From Macellibacteroides fermentans (GTDB lineage: Bacteria; Bacteroidota; Bacteroidia; Bacteroidales; Tannerellaceae), in contig NZ_JACCCY010000004.1 in NCBI RefSeq assembly GCF_013409575.1, positions 62,001 to 126,000 on the forward strand: 64,000 nucleotides of DNA. The letters run 5' to 3'. A program made the translations under genes and the position numbers. Positions 36,582-44,637 of the stretch are shown in pieces (the stretch's first letter is position 1; every line of letters starts with the position of its first letter). The notes below the pieces were generated by a model, which was given only the letters and a program-made list of their open reading frames with translations, was not told where the DNA came from and ran no database searches.

Positions 36582-37865
36582 TTATTTATTTTTATTGCGA
36601 ACCACCAGTCCGAAATAAAGTATTAACATTACAATCACACTAAACAGGGAGAAAATGAGAAATCCCCGGTAATAACCGGTAGCGCCCATCGTATCTACCA
36701 CCTTACCAAGTACGGGAGGGATCACAAATCCTCCGAAAGCACCCAATCCGCCTACCCATCCCGATGCACCGCCCACCGATTTGGATACATATACCGGAAC
36801 CAGTTTCATGATCGCCGCATTGTTCAGTCCGAATGCTACGGCAATAATCAGCGTGCAAAGACCGGAAACTGCCAGATTGCTAGAAAAGGCCATCACTGCC
36901 GCCACAGTGCCCAGCAGGGAGATGGCGAAGAGACTTACTTTAAGTCCCCCTATCTTATCGGCCAGGTTTCCGCCCGGAATACGTAACAAGGCAGCCAGGC
37001 AGGCGTAGACCGAGGTGAAGAGTCCGGCTTGTGTAACCGAAAGTCCGTGTGCCTTCTGCCAATAGGTAGGCAGCCACGCTGTTAAAGCCATGAATCCACC
37101 GAATGTAACGAAGTAGGCAATCACCAGAATCCAGGTTTCAGGGATACGGGCGGATAACAGCAGACTCTGTTTCATGTTTCCGGCCGGAAAAAGCTCCTGT
37201 CCGGCTTCGATAGCCATTGCTTTACTAGCCTCTTCGCTGTATCCTTGTTTTCTGAACTGAAAATGGTAGGCATTGCAACTAATTATAAAATAGAGGATGG
37301 TGCCAGCTATCATAAAGGCAGTCCAGATGTAATAGGCAGACACAAACCCCACGGAGTGCAGTAACAGAGGCAGAACGATGGCGAACACACCCGCCCCCAG
37401 GGTACCCAGTCCCCCGAAAATACCCAGAGCAAAGCCCTGTTTGTTTTTTGGAAACCAATAAGATGACTGACCGGCCCCCACCGAAAAGGTGGCCACGCCG
37501 CATCCGCTCAGACAGCCGAATACCAATATCAGCCAGTATGTTCCCTGCATGTTGGACGGATAATGAGTCCCCAGCAAGATTGAAAGTCCGGCCAGTCCGA
37601 TAACCGACAGGATCATCAGCAATAAAAAGGATTTTCTCCCTCCGTTTTCATCAACCGAGGCTCCAAAAGGAATCCGCAGCAACGAACCGGAAAGGGTAGG
37701 GATGGCCACTAAAAGGCCCATCATCGATGGAGACAAATCCATTACTTCGTTTAATTTGGTGGCCGACGGGCCGAACAACGAGATGGCTGCCGAACCAAAA
37801 AAGAATCCGATGGTGGCCGCAGTCAGTCCCCGGACCGGTGAACCTGATATTTTTGCTGTATTCAT
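36582..37865 (-). CDS. narK: Nitrate/nitrite transporter (MFS, NarK family)
   Basis: A 427-residue, 12-helix MFS transporter of the nitrate-nitrite porter family. The signature glycine-rich helices are GGLGTLGAGVFAIVLP near residue 150 and SGWVGGLGAFGGFVIPP near 369. NarK brings nitrate into the cytoplasm and/or exports nitrite, as needed for a cytoplasm-facing NarG. It overlaps mobA by 4 nt and precedes narG by 9 nt. Whether it is a nitrate/proton symporter or a nitrate/nitrite antiporter is not decided. Confidence 0.93.
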   Translation of the reverse strand: MNTAKISGSPVRGLTAATIGFFFGSAAISLFGPSATKLNEVMDLSPSMMGLLVAIPTLSGSLLRIPFGASVDENGGRKSFLLLMILSVIGLAGLSILLGTHYPSNMQGTYWLILVFGCLSGCGVATFSVGAGQSSYWFPKNKQGFALGIFGGLGTLGAGVFAIVLPLLLHSVGFVSAYYIWTAFMIAGTILYFIISCNAYHFQFRKQGYSEEASKAMAIEAGQELFPAGNMKQSLLLSARIPETWILVIAYFVTFGGFMALTAWLPTYWQKAHGLSVTQAGLFTSVYACLAALLRIPGGNLADKIGGLKVSLFAISLLGTVAAVMAFSSNLAVSGLCTLIIAVAFGLNNAAIMKLVPVYVSKSVGGASGWVGGLGAFGGFVIPPVLGKVVDTMGATGYYRGFLIFSLFSVIVMLILYFGLVVRNKNK

Positions 37866-38431
37866 GATAGTATTCTATTATATTCCTCTTGGTTATTAAT
37901 ATTTGCAAACAGATGCTGTAACTCATCGGGGATGGGTATAAGACAGGCATTGCCCCGGTCGAATAGCTGTTTCATCCGGAATCTTTTTTCTTTGATGGCC
38001 TCTTCTATGTGGGGAAGCAAAGATTTGGAAAGCAGTAGAGGGAACACACCCGGAGTCGATTCACGCTTCCATCCTATGATGGCTTCACCTCTGCCGACAG
38101 CCATCATCTGCATGATAATCTCGTTGGAAATTAAGGGCATGTCGCAGGTAAGAACCAATATCCAGGGAGTGGAACAGTAGGTAAGCGCTGTAAGGATACC
38201 CCCCAGTGGTCCGGAATCCGGTATCACATCCTTCAATACAGGAACGCCCAGCTTTTGGTATTCGGGATAAAAGCCGGCAACGACCACCTCTTTGGTGTAG
38301 GGCTGAATCTTACGGACGATGTGTTGCAGAAAATAGCTCTCCCCATACCGGCTGAGGGCCTTGTTGGATCCGAAACGCGAACTTTTGCCTCCGGCCAGCA
38401 CAACTCCGGTTATATCTTCCGGGTGTAACAT
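37862..38431 (-). CDS. mobA: Molybdenum cofactor guanylyltransferase
   Basis: A 189-residue MobA that joins GMP to molybdopterin to make the MGD cofactor required by NarG. The nucleotide motif LAGGKSSRFGSNKA is at residues 12-25 and DSGPLGG near 70. Placement between the operon-leading membrane protein and narK links cofactor maturation to nitrate respiration. No moa/moe genes are visible in this window, so they must be elsewhere. Confidence 0.92.
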   Translation of the reverse strand: MLHPEDITGVVLAGGKSSRFGSNKALSRYGESYFLQHIVRKIQPYTKEVVVAGFYPEYQKLGVPVLKDVIPDSGPLGGILTALTYCSTPWILVLTCDMPLISNEIIMQMMAVGRGEAIIGWKRESTPGVFPLLLSKSLLPHIEEAIKEKRFRMKQLFDRGNACLIPIPDELQHLFANINNQEEYNRILS

Positions 38432-38434
38432 GGT

Positions 38435-39061
38435 TTATAAGATTGAATTTAATACGATGGATAGTGTCAGAAAGGGAACAGCCAGACGGGCGGTCCACCT
38501 TGCCAGATGGATGGGCTGACCGGTAGATTCAACCAGTTGAGCCGCTCCAAGAAGCATGGCTCCCTGTATAACCGAACGACCTATCCAGAGACTAAGCAGG
38601 CCGGTTCCTCCAGATTTGTGGATACCCGGATTTATGGATACATAGGCATCCATAAAAATCTGCCATCCCCTGAATAGCAGGATTGAGACAAATACCATAC
38701 CAATGGCCAGGGGAATCTTTAGCATCCAGCGGCTGCTCTTCCGTTGGGCATACATACAGAAACCCCAGGTAACCAACCCTTCAATGAAAATGGCGAGAGC
38801 GGGATTGGTAACATGAAAAACCGGAACCGCCGGATGCATCACCAAATTAATAAGCTTTACCGTGGCGGCCACAAAGGCTACTTTAACAATGGTTGCCGTT
38901 TCGCCGGTTTGCCTGGCTGCCATCATCATACATAGCAACCCGAAGGGATAGAGAAGCAACACCTCTCCCTTGAAATGGATCAAGTGCAACACCCATCCCA
39001 GACTGGCTTCCAGAATTCCCCATAACGCTCCCCAGAAAATGATTGTTTTTAGTTTATTCAT
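38435..39061 (-). CDS. Six-helix membrane protein at the head of the nar operon
   Basis: A 208-residue membrane protein with about six hydrophobic helices (near residues 6-24, 32-48, 60-78, 88-106, 115-135 and 165-205). I do not recognise the family. Size and helix count resemble substrate-binding (S) subunits of ECF transporters, but no EcfA or EcfT genes are near, so this remains a guess. It is the first gene of the operon, 3 nt before mobA, and is downstream of a TATATTTG promoter box. Confidence 0.7.
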   Translation of the reverse strand: MNKLKTIIFWGALWGILEASLGWVLHLIHFKGEVLLLYPFGLLCMMMAARQTGETATIVKVAFVAATVKLINLVMHPAVPVFHVTNPALAIFIEGLVTWGFCMYAQRKSSRWMLKIPLAIGMVFVSILLFRGWQIFMDAYVSINPGIHKSGGTGLLSLWIGRSVIQGAMLLGAAQLVESTGQPIHLARWTARLAVPFLTLSIVLNSIL

Positions 39062-39092
39062 ACTTGTATGTATTATTCGGATATAGGATACA

Positions 39093-39100
39093 CAAATATA
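39093..39100 (-). promoter_or_regulatory. -7 promoter box of the nar operon
   Basis: TATATTTG on the minus strand matches TAnnTTTG, 32 nt before the first start codon. No clear -33 TTTG at 19-21 nt, as expected if a regulator is required. The divergent Crp/Fnr gene makes such control plausible. Confidence 0.6.
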
Positions 39101-39207
39101 GGAATGCCGGTTTCTATAAATATGTGTTCTTTATTACAAAAGCTAATTTTATTTACCAAAAAAGAGTTGGTTTTCAATTAAAATGGGCCTGTATTGTTTT
39201 TTTTATT

Positions 39208-39215
39208 TAAGTTTG
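39208..39215 (+). promoter_or_regulatory. -7 promoter box of the Crp/Fnr regulator
   Basis: TAAGTTTG matches TAnnTTTG 18 nt before the ATG at 39234. It lies downstream of the alternative ATG at 39183, which supports the later start. Confidence 0.5.
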
Positions 39216-39233
39216 CACAACAGAGTGTTAAAT

Positions 39234-39926
39234 ATGGAGCAGACAGATTTCACCGAAAAGTACGAGGCTTTATTGTTTCAGATTCCTTTATTCAGGGATT
39301 TACCCCTGAACATCAAACATTTATTAGTGGATAAGCTGGATTTTACGGTTTATGCCATTAAGAAAAATGATATTGTAGCCAGACAGCATACCCACTGCAA
39401 ACGGTTGATGGTCTTATTGGAAGGACGGCTGAGGGTGGATAGTATGGATGCGTCTGATAATGAAGTACTGATCGAGTATATCATTGCTCCGAGGGCATTT
39501 GCGACTCCCTATCTTTTTAAACTGGATACAACCCTGCCCGCAACTTTCAAGGCTATGGAGGATGGGGTACTGCTGACTGCCACCAACGAATCGGTTTTCA
39601 GGTTAATGAGCGAGATTCCGGACTTGTTAAAGAGTTTTCTGGGGGTGGCCGGCAATTGCACCAAATGTACTGACTTGCGACTGAAGGCTTTGTCGTACAA
39701 AAATATCCGCAGCCGGTTTGTGGCCTACCTGTTTGAATACAAGGCCGAAAACAGCTCTGTGGTGAAGATTGAACATAACCAGGTTGAGTTGGCCGACTAT
39801 CTTTGTGTTACCCGTCCGGCGTTAACAAGAGAGATCAATAAGATGATGAAGGAGAGACTTATTTCAATGAAAGGGAAAACCGTGGAACTTCTTCAGATAG
39901 CCGAACTGAAGCGTGTTATTTTATAA
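39234..39926 (+). CDS. Crp/Fnr-family transcriptional regulator, divergent from the nar operon
   Basis: A 230-residue regulator with an N-terminal cyclic-nucleotide-binding-like domain (IPLFRDLPLNIKHLLVDKLDF near 14-34; LEGRLRVD near 64) and a C-terminal winged helix (VELADYLCVTRPALTREINKMM near 182). The four cysteines that hold the oxygen-sensing cluster in Fnr are absent from the N-terminus; the only cysteine pair is CTKC near 143. It therefore may sense something else, such as NO or redox state. Position makes it the likely nar regulator. The ATG at 39234 is preferred. Confidence 0.88.
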   Translation: MEQTDFTEKYEALLFQIPLFRDLPLNIKHLLVDKLDFTVYAIKKNDIVARQHTHCKRLMVLLEGRLRVDSMDASDNEVLIEYIIAPRAFATPYLFKLDTTLPATFKAMEDGVLLTATNESVFRLMSEIPDLLKSFLGVAGNCTKCTDLRLKALSYKNIRSRFVAYLFEYKAENSSVVKIEHNQVELADYLCVTRPALTREINKMMKERLISMKGKTVELLQIAELKRVIL

Positions 39927-39988
39927 CTATCTTTTAGCACCTTCCTTTAAATGAATTAATCCTTTTATAACGGGGCTTTATCTTTTTC

Positions 39989-40097
39989 ATAACGAAGAAC
40001 TATTCGTTTGACAGCTGTTGAACGCAAAGTCAACATATGGATACCTTGCGTTTGACAATTGTTGAATGCAAAGTGTCCATATCGCAAACGAATAGTT
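39989..40097. repeat. Dispersed palindromic (REP/MITE-like) element, copy B
   Basis: Ends AACTATTCGTTTG (39998-40010) and CAAACGAATAGTT (40085-40097) are exact inverted repeats. The inner part shares CATATGGATA (40034-40043), CAGCTGTTG and CATATCGCAAACGAATAGTT with copy A at 5603-5720. Confidence 0.75.
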
Positions 40098-40244
40098 TAC
40101 TACTGTGTCCGGAATAGTTCTTCGTTGTGTTTGGATTAGTTGTCCGTAATGATGGCCCTACTTCATCGTATCCATGCGCTTTACGAGTCGTTGCGGATTG
40201 ATCTTGTCCCGTCTTTTGGATAGGGACGAGGCTAAATAAAAGGC

Positions 40245-40346
40245 TGACAGATGAGAGATGCGAAGCATCTGTCACCAGCCATCTGTCATTCCCCAAAGCC
40301 GCATCCATAAAGGGATCTGGGCCAAAAAATGAGGGATGACAGATGG
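40245..40346. repeat. Cluster of TGACAGATG / CATCTGTCA inverted repeats
   Basis: TGACAGATG (40245-40253) with CATCTGTCA (40266-40274), enclosing AGATGCGAAGCATCT (40256-40270). CCATCTGTCAT (40279-40289) pairs with ATGACAGATGG (40336-40346). Both could form cruciform or RNA hairpins. Confidence 0.6.
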
Positions 40347-40547
40347 TTTCGCTACAAACTCCGTACGGAGGATGTTTCAGGAGGGTGAATTAATTTTTTA
40401 AAAAGTTTGCATGTTAATTTATTAATTCTGATATTTAACGCACAAACTTTGATTCCGATGAAAATACCTGCTTATAATCTCCAGCGTGTGTTGTTACTAA
40501 GTTTTATGTCTGTCTTCTCCGGATGGAGACATGCAACTTTGATCCGT

Positions 40548-42614
40548 ATGAAGAAATATTATTGTCTCTGTATTGCGTTACTGGCTCCCCTGATGGGGTT
40601 TGCCGTGGTGAATGCCGACTATCCCGAATTGCAGGCCGAAAAGGTTTTTCTCAATGTAGAACATTCAAAGTTGTGGCCGGGAGATACACTGGCTGTCTCG
40701 GGAGGGCTCACAGATGCGTTTTTACTGGACTCTACCCATTACAGCAGGTATGTATACCTCGAACTTGTGGGAGCCAATGATTCTGTTTTTGTAAGACATA
40801 AGATTCGGGCGGAAAACGGATTGTTCTGCGACCGTATCCCCATCGATAAATTTATTGTTTCGGGCGATTATTACCTGCGGGGCTATACCCGTTTTATGGC
40901 CAATTACAAGGTTACCTCTTTTCCGATGGTGCCGGTGGTGGTAGGGAATGCCCAAACCCGGACCGATTCATTAACTCTTGCCGACAGCCGCCTCTCTTTT
41001 TACCCGGAAGGCGGACATCTGGTATCTGGAAAGTTACAGAATATGGTGTTCCGGATTACAGATCCGAAGGGAGCTCCCCTCGAAAAAAAGGGTATTTTGG
41101 TAAGTGCTTCAGGGGATACCATTTTAAGTGGAATCAGCAGCGACCGTAACGGATACGGTTGTATAAGCTTTGTTCCTTCAGAGGGGAAAGAGTACCTGCT
41201 TTCGATGAAAGGAGAGGATAAAGAGGAGCTGTTCAAGGTTCCGTTGTGTAATAGTAATCCCGTATTACAGGTTAACCTGAACCGGCATCAGTTACGGTAT
41301 ATGGTTCAAGCACCGGCAAAGCTGACCGAATCCTATCAGTTGGTGCTGATGTTCAGAGGGCAGGTTTGCCTGCAAAAAAAGATTTCGGGCGATGCGCTTT
41401 CGGGTATTATTGATGTGTCTGAATACGAACAGGGACTTTTTGCTTTTGCTCTTATCGATGATGCCGGTAAGGTGGTTTCGGAACGTGTTATATTTAATCA
41501 CGCAGGAGCCAGACCGGCCTTGCCCGACCATTCACCGCTTGCCGCAGCCCAGCTGTTGGTTACAACCGATTTAAATTATCCGCTTATTGATGCCGCGTCT
41601 TGTTTTGAGAATCTGGATACGGAAGCGGTCTCCCAACTGGACAGGATGCTGATAGCCAATACCTGGGGGCGGTTTGACTGGGCGGATCTGTTGCAGCAAC
41701 GGTTCGATTATCGTTACATGCCTGAACAACTGCTCACTTTCCAGGGGAAGGTGTTTACCGAGCTTAACAATAAGCAGAAAGAGGGATCGGTTATTGCATT
41801 TAATCAGTTGAACGGATTTACCTACGATGCCGAAATTAAGGATGGTGCATTTGAGGTGGCGGTGGATGATTATGGCGTTGGCACTACATTCTTCATTCAG
41901 GCATACAATGCCAAGGGTAAGAGTCCGGCTCTGAAGGTGGAAGCAGACGAGTTTGAATTTCCAACGGTCTATCCGCATGTGTTCGTATTTGCCGGTACCG
42001 ATTTTACCGGAACAAGCTATGCGGTGGAGTCGGCCGCAACCTACAACAAGAAGCAGCGAATAGAATCGAGATATGATGAAGATCAGAATAAAGTATACCA
42101 GATTCCGGAGATTACCCTCTCGGCACGCAAAAAGATCAAGCATGTAGAATCTAAGCCCTTTTACGGAGTGAATGTGATCACCCGGGAAATTATTGATACT
42201 CAGAATTACACATCCGATATAATTTCATTGCTGGACAGAATGATTGGGTTTAAGGTTTCGAAAATTTATAAGGAAGATGGTACTGATACGTGGAGGTACG
42301 GACTGATTTCCACCCGGGGAAAATCTACGTTTGAGGTAAAGAGTGATGCGGATTTTTACGATAACTTAAAACCCGGCGAACTGGTTGTGTTGGTGGATGG
42401 GGTGCGTACAAGTGCGGATTATGTGATCCGGACGATGGACCCTAAACAGGTGGAATCTATCGAAAGACTTACTCCGGGCCAGACGCTCAAGTATGTGGCC
42501 AATGCCTTGGATGGGGCGCTGCTGATAAAGACCCGTGTATATCAGGAGGCCGAGTTTAAAACGAAAGGGGTGAAGCTGGAACCGCTTGGGTTAAGCAGGG
42601 GGTGCAGCTTATAG
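40548..42614 (+). CDS. Exported barrel-less TonB plug-domain protein
   Basis: A 688-residue exported protein with a signal peptide (residues 1-22, ALLAPLMGFAVVNADYP). The first ~300 residues are beta-rich with MG2/alpha-2-macroglobulin-like features (KLWPGDTLAVSG, FYPEGGHLVSGKLQNMVFRI). The last ~150 residues resemble a TonB-receptor plug (FYGVNVITREIID, VVLVDGVRTSADYVIRTMDP) but no barrel follows; the protein ends soon after. The ATG at 40548 is preferred over the frame start at 40407 because it creates the signal peptide. Function unknown. Confidence 0.75.
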   Translation: MKKYYCLCIALLAPLMGFAVVNADYPELQAEKVFLNVEHSKLWPGDTLAVSGGLTDAFLLDSTHYSRYVYLELVGANDSVFVRHKIRAENGLFCDRIPIDKFIVSGDYYLRGYTRFMANYKVTSFPMVPVVVGNAQTRTDSLTLADSRLSFYPEGGHLVSGKLQNMVFRITDPKGAPLEKKGILVSASGDTILSGISSDRNGYGCISFVPSEGKEYLLSMKGEDKEELFKVPLCNSNPVLQVNLNRHQLRYMVQAPAKLTESYQLVLMFRGQVCLQKKISGDALSGIIDVSEYEQGLFAFALIDDAGKVVSERVIFNHAGARPALPDHSPLAAAQLLVTTDLNYPLIDAASCFENLDTEAVSQLDRMLIANTWGRFDWADLLQQRFDYRYMPEQLLTFQGKVFTELNNKQKEGSVIAFNQLNGFTYDAEIKDGAFEVAVDDYGVGTTFFIQAYNAKGKSPALKVEADEFEFPTVYPHVFVFAGTDFTGTSYAVESAATYNKKQRIESRYDEDQNKVYQIPEITLSARKKIKHVESKPFYGVNVITREIIDTQNYTSDIISLLDRMIGFKVSKIYKEDGTDTWRYGLISTRGKSTFEVKSDADFYDNLKPGELVVLVDGVRTSADYVIRTMDPKQVESIERLTPGQTLKYVANALDGALLIKTRVYQEAEFKTKGVKLEPLGLSRGCSL

Positions 42615-42618
42615 AGAA

Positions 42619-42656
42619 AACAACAAGGGCAGCTCGTTGGAACTGCCCTTGTTGTT
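42619..42656. terminator. Bidirectional terminator
   Basis: AACAACAAGGGCAG pairs with CTGCCCTTGTTGTT, followed by T on + and A-rich on the other side. It lies between converging genes and touches the aldolase stop. Confidence 0.8.
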
Positions 42657-43324
42657 TAGCGTACACTGGCTATGATATCCAATGCTTCGCGGCAATAGGC
42701 CGTGATGGTCTCCCACGATTTGGAGGCGATAACATCCGCCGGAAACAGGTTGGAACCCATACCGACGCAGGTCGCCCCTGCCTTCATCCACCCCGAAAGG
42801 TTTTCTTTGGTGGGCTCTACCCCTCCGGTAACCATCAGCAAAGACCAGGGCATAGGAGCTTTTACATTCTTTACAAAAGAGGGTCCCCCCACGTTGCCTG
42901 CGGGGAATACCTTGCAAATGTCGCATCCTGCCTCCTGGGCAAAGCCGATCTCCGAAACCGATCCGCATCCCGGAGTGTAAGGTACCAACCGGCGGTTGCA
43001 TACTTTGGCGATTTCGGGATTAAACAGAGGGCCGACAACAAAATTGGCTCCCAGCTGAATGTACAGTGCAGCGGTTGCCGGATCAACAATAGATCCTACA
43101 CCTACAATCATTTCCGGACATTCCTTTTGTGCAAATTTTACCAGTTCGCCAAATACCTCGTGGGCAAAGTCGCCCCGGTTGGTAAATTCGAACGCCCTTA
43201 CGCCACCTTTGTAACAGGCTCTGAGCACCTCTTTGGCTACTTCAATGTCTTTATGATAAAATACAGGTACCATCCCTGTCTCGGTCATGGCTGTTATAAC
43301 CTGTACTTTCGAAAATTTTGCCAT
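42656..43324 (-). CDS. eda: KDPG/KHG aldolase (bifunctional 2-dehydro-3-deoxyphosphogluconate aldolase)
   Basis: A 222-residue class I aldolase that cleaves KDPG to pyruvate and glyceraldehyde 3-phosphate. The catalytic lysine lies in [14 protein letters not shown] near residue 135, and [11 protein letters not shown] near 43 carries the conserved glutamate region. It is 51 nt downstream of the KDG kinase gene, so both likely form one operon. Together they finish the breakdown of 2-keto-3-deoxygluconate from hexuronates. Confidence 0.92.
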   Translation of the reverse strand: MAKFSKVQVITAMTETGMVPVFYHKDIEVAKEVLRACYKGGVRAFEFTNRGDFAHEVFGELVKFAQKECPEMIVGVGSIVDPATAALYIQLGANFVVGPLFNPEIAKVCNRRLVPYTPGCGSVSEIGFAQEAGCDICKVFPAGNVGGPSFVKNVKAPMPWSLLMVTGGVEPTKENLSGWMKAGATCVGMGSNLFPADVIASKSWETITAYCREALDIIASVR

Positions 43325-43375
43325 ATTATAATGTATACGTTTTTTGTATCTTGACTCTTTATGCGTATCGGGCGG

Positions 43376-44419
43376 TTAACGTGAAACGCGTCCCGAACCA
43401 TCACCCTTCATCAGGTTTTCCACCTCTTCTACGGTAACCTGGTTGAAGTCTCCGTAAATGGTATGTTTCAGACAGGAGGCGGCTACGGCAAAATGAAGCG
43501 CCTTCCGGCTGTCTTCCGGATAGGAGATCAGTCCGTAGATAAGACCACCCATGAATGAGTCGCCGCCACCTACACGGTCCACGATATGTGTTATATTATA
43601 GGTAGGAGCCGTAAACAGTTCTTTGCCGTCGTACAGCACGCCGCTCCATGTATTGTGATTGGCATTGATAGATCCGCGCAGGGTGATGATCACCTTTTTG
43701 GCACGTGGGAAACGGGCCTGTAATTGTCGGCATACCGATTCAAATTCGGCAGCATCCACTTCCCCTTCCGTTTGGCTTGCATCAAACCCTTCGGGCTTGA
43801 TCCCGAATACCTTTTCGGCATCCTCTTCGTTACCCAGCAGCACGTCGCAACCCTCTACCAGCTGAGGCATTACTTCCGAAGCCGTTTTTCCATATTTCCA
43901 CAGGTTTTTACGGTAGTTAAGATCGCACGATACGGTAACTCCCATCTCGTTGGCTGTGCGGATAGCCTCCAGGCAGGCATCTGCTGCTCCTTGCGACAAA
44001 GCCGGAGTGATTCCCGTCCAGTGAAACCAGCCTGCATCTTTCAGTACCTCTTTCCAGTTGATCATACCCGGCTTTATATCTGCGATGGATGAGTGCGCCC
44101 GGTCGTATACCACCTTGCTGGCTCTGGCAACTGCTCCGGTTTCGAGGAAGTAGATGCCCAGTCGTTCGCCCCCATACACAATGGAAGAGGTGTCCACCCC
44201 GTATTTGCGTAAGTCCATAACACAGGCACGGGCAATATCGTTTTGGGGAAGGCGACTCACAAAAGAGGCCTCTATTCCATAATTTGCCAATGATACGGCA
44301 ACGTTTGCTTCGCCGCCGCCAAATGTTGCTGTTAGCTGATTGCTCTGATTAAAGCGAAGGTAATCGGGGGTTGCCAAACGCAACATTATCTCGCCGAATG
44401 TTACAACTTTCTTTTTCAT
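43376..44419 (-). CDS. kdgK: 2-Keto-3-deoxygluconate kinase (PfkB family)
   Basis: A 347-residue ribokinase-family sugar kinase. GGGEANVAVSLANYG near residue 34 and the anion-hole/catalytic motif DRVGGGDSFMGGLIYG near 282 (aspartate base in GGGDSF) are clear. It phosphorylates KDG to KDPG for the aldolase coded next. The assignment as KDG kinase rather than another PfkB sugar kinase rests on the neighbouring eda gene. A minus-strand -7 box is at 44454. Confidence 0.88.
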   Translation of the reverse strand: MKKKVVTFGEIMLRLATPDYLRFNQSNQLTATFGGGEANVAVSLANYGIEASFVSRLPQNDIARACVMDLRKYGVDTSSIVYGGERLGIYFLETGAVARASKVVYDRAHSSIADIKPGMINWKEVLKDAGWFHWTGITPALSQGAADACLEAIRTANEMGVTVSCDLNYRKNLWKYGKTASEVMPQLVEGCDVLLGNEEDAEKVFGIKPEGFDASQTEGEVDAAEFESVCRQLQARFPRAKKVIITLRGSINANHNTWSGVLYDGKELFTAPTYNITHIVDRVGGGDSFMGGLIYGLISYPEDSRKALHFAVAASCLKHTIYGDFNQVTVEEVENLMKGDGSGRVSR

Positions 44420-44453
44420 AATATGCTGATTTTTATCTTAATTCCTACTGATG

Positions 44454-44461
44454 CAAATGTA
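44454..44461 (-). promoter_or_regulatory. -7 promoter box of kdgK-eda
   Basis: TACATTTG on the minus strand, 35 nt before the kdgK start. No -33 TTTG is seen; the divergent AraC regulator may supply activation. Confidence 0.5.
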
Positions 44462-44637
44462 AAGCAATTAAATAGAGCGCTACTTTGTTATTATGGCTAT
44501 TTACTGTATTATATTATCTTTATTTTCTATGTTATTTGGCAGAATACTGTATATTATGCCGTTTTTTATGCGCGAAGATTAAAAAAATAGTGCATCTTTG
44601 CCTTTCAGAAAGTACCACCTAAATACAGCTGAATGAT

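Larger units (their letters stand above)
39927..40547. other. Gene-free region with palindromic repeats
   Basis: About 620 nt between the regulator and the plug-domain gene. It contains the second copy of the palindromic element (39989-40097) and a cluster of CATCTGTCA inverted repeats (40245-40346). No credible ORF or RNA gene is seen; an in-frame extension of the next gene reaches back to 40407 but does not look coding. Confidence 0.6.

Noticed and set aside
40407-40547. Upstream extension of the plug-domain gene
   Set aside because: It gives a poor N-terminus with no signal peptide; the ATG at 40548 produces a clean one. The repeated phrase AACTTTGATTCCGATGAA/AACTTTGATCCGTATGAA near both starts seems to be chance or a short duplication.
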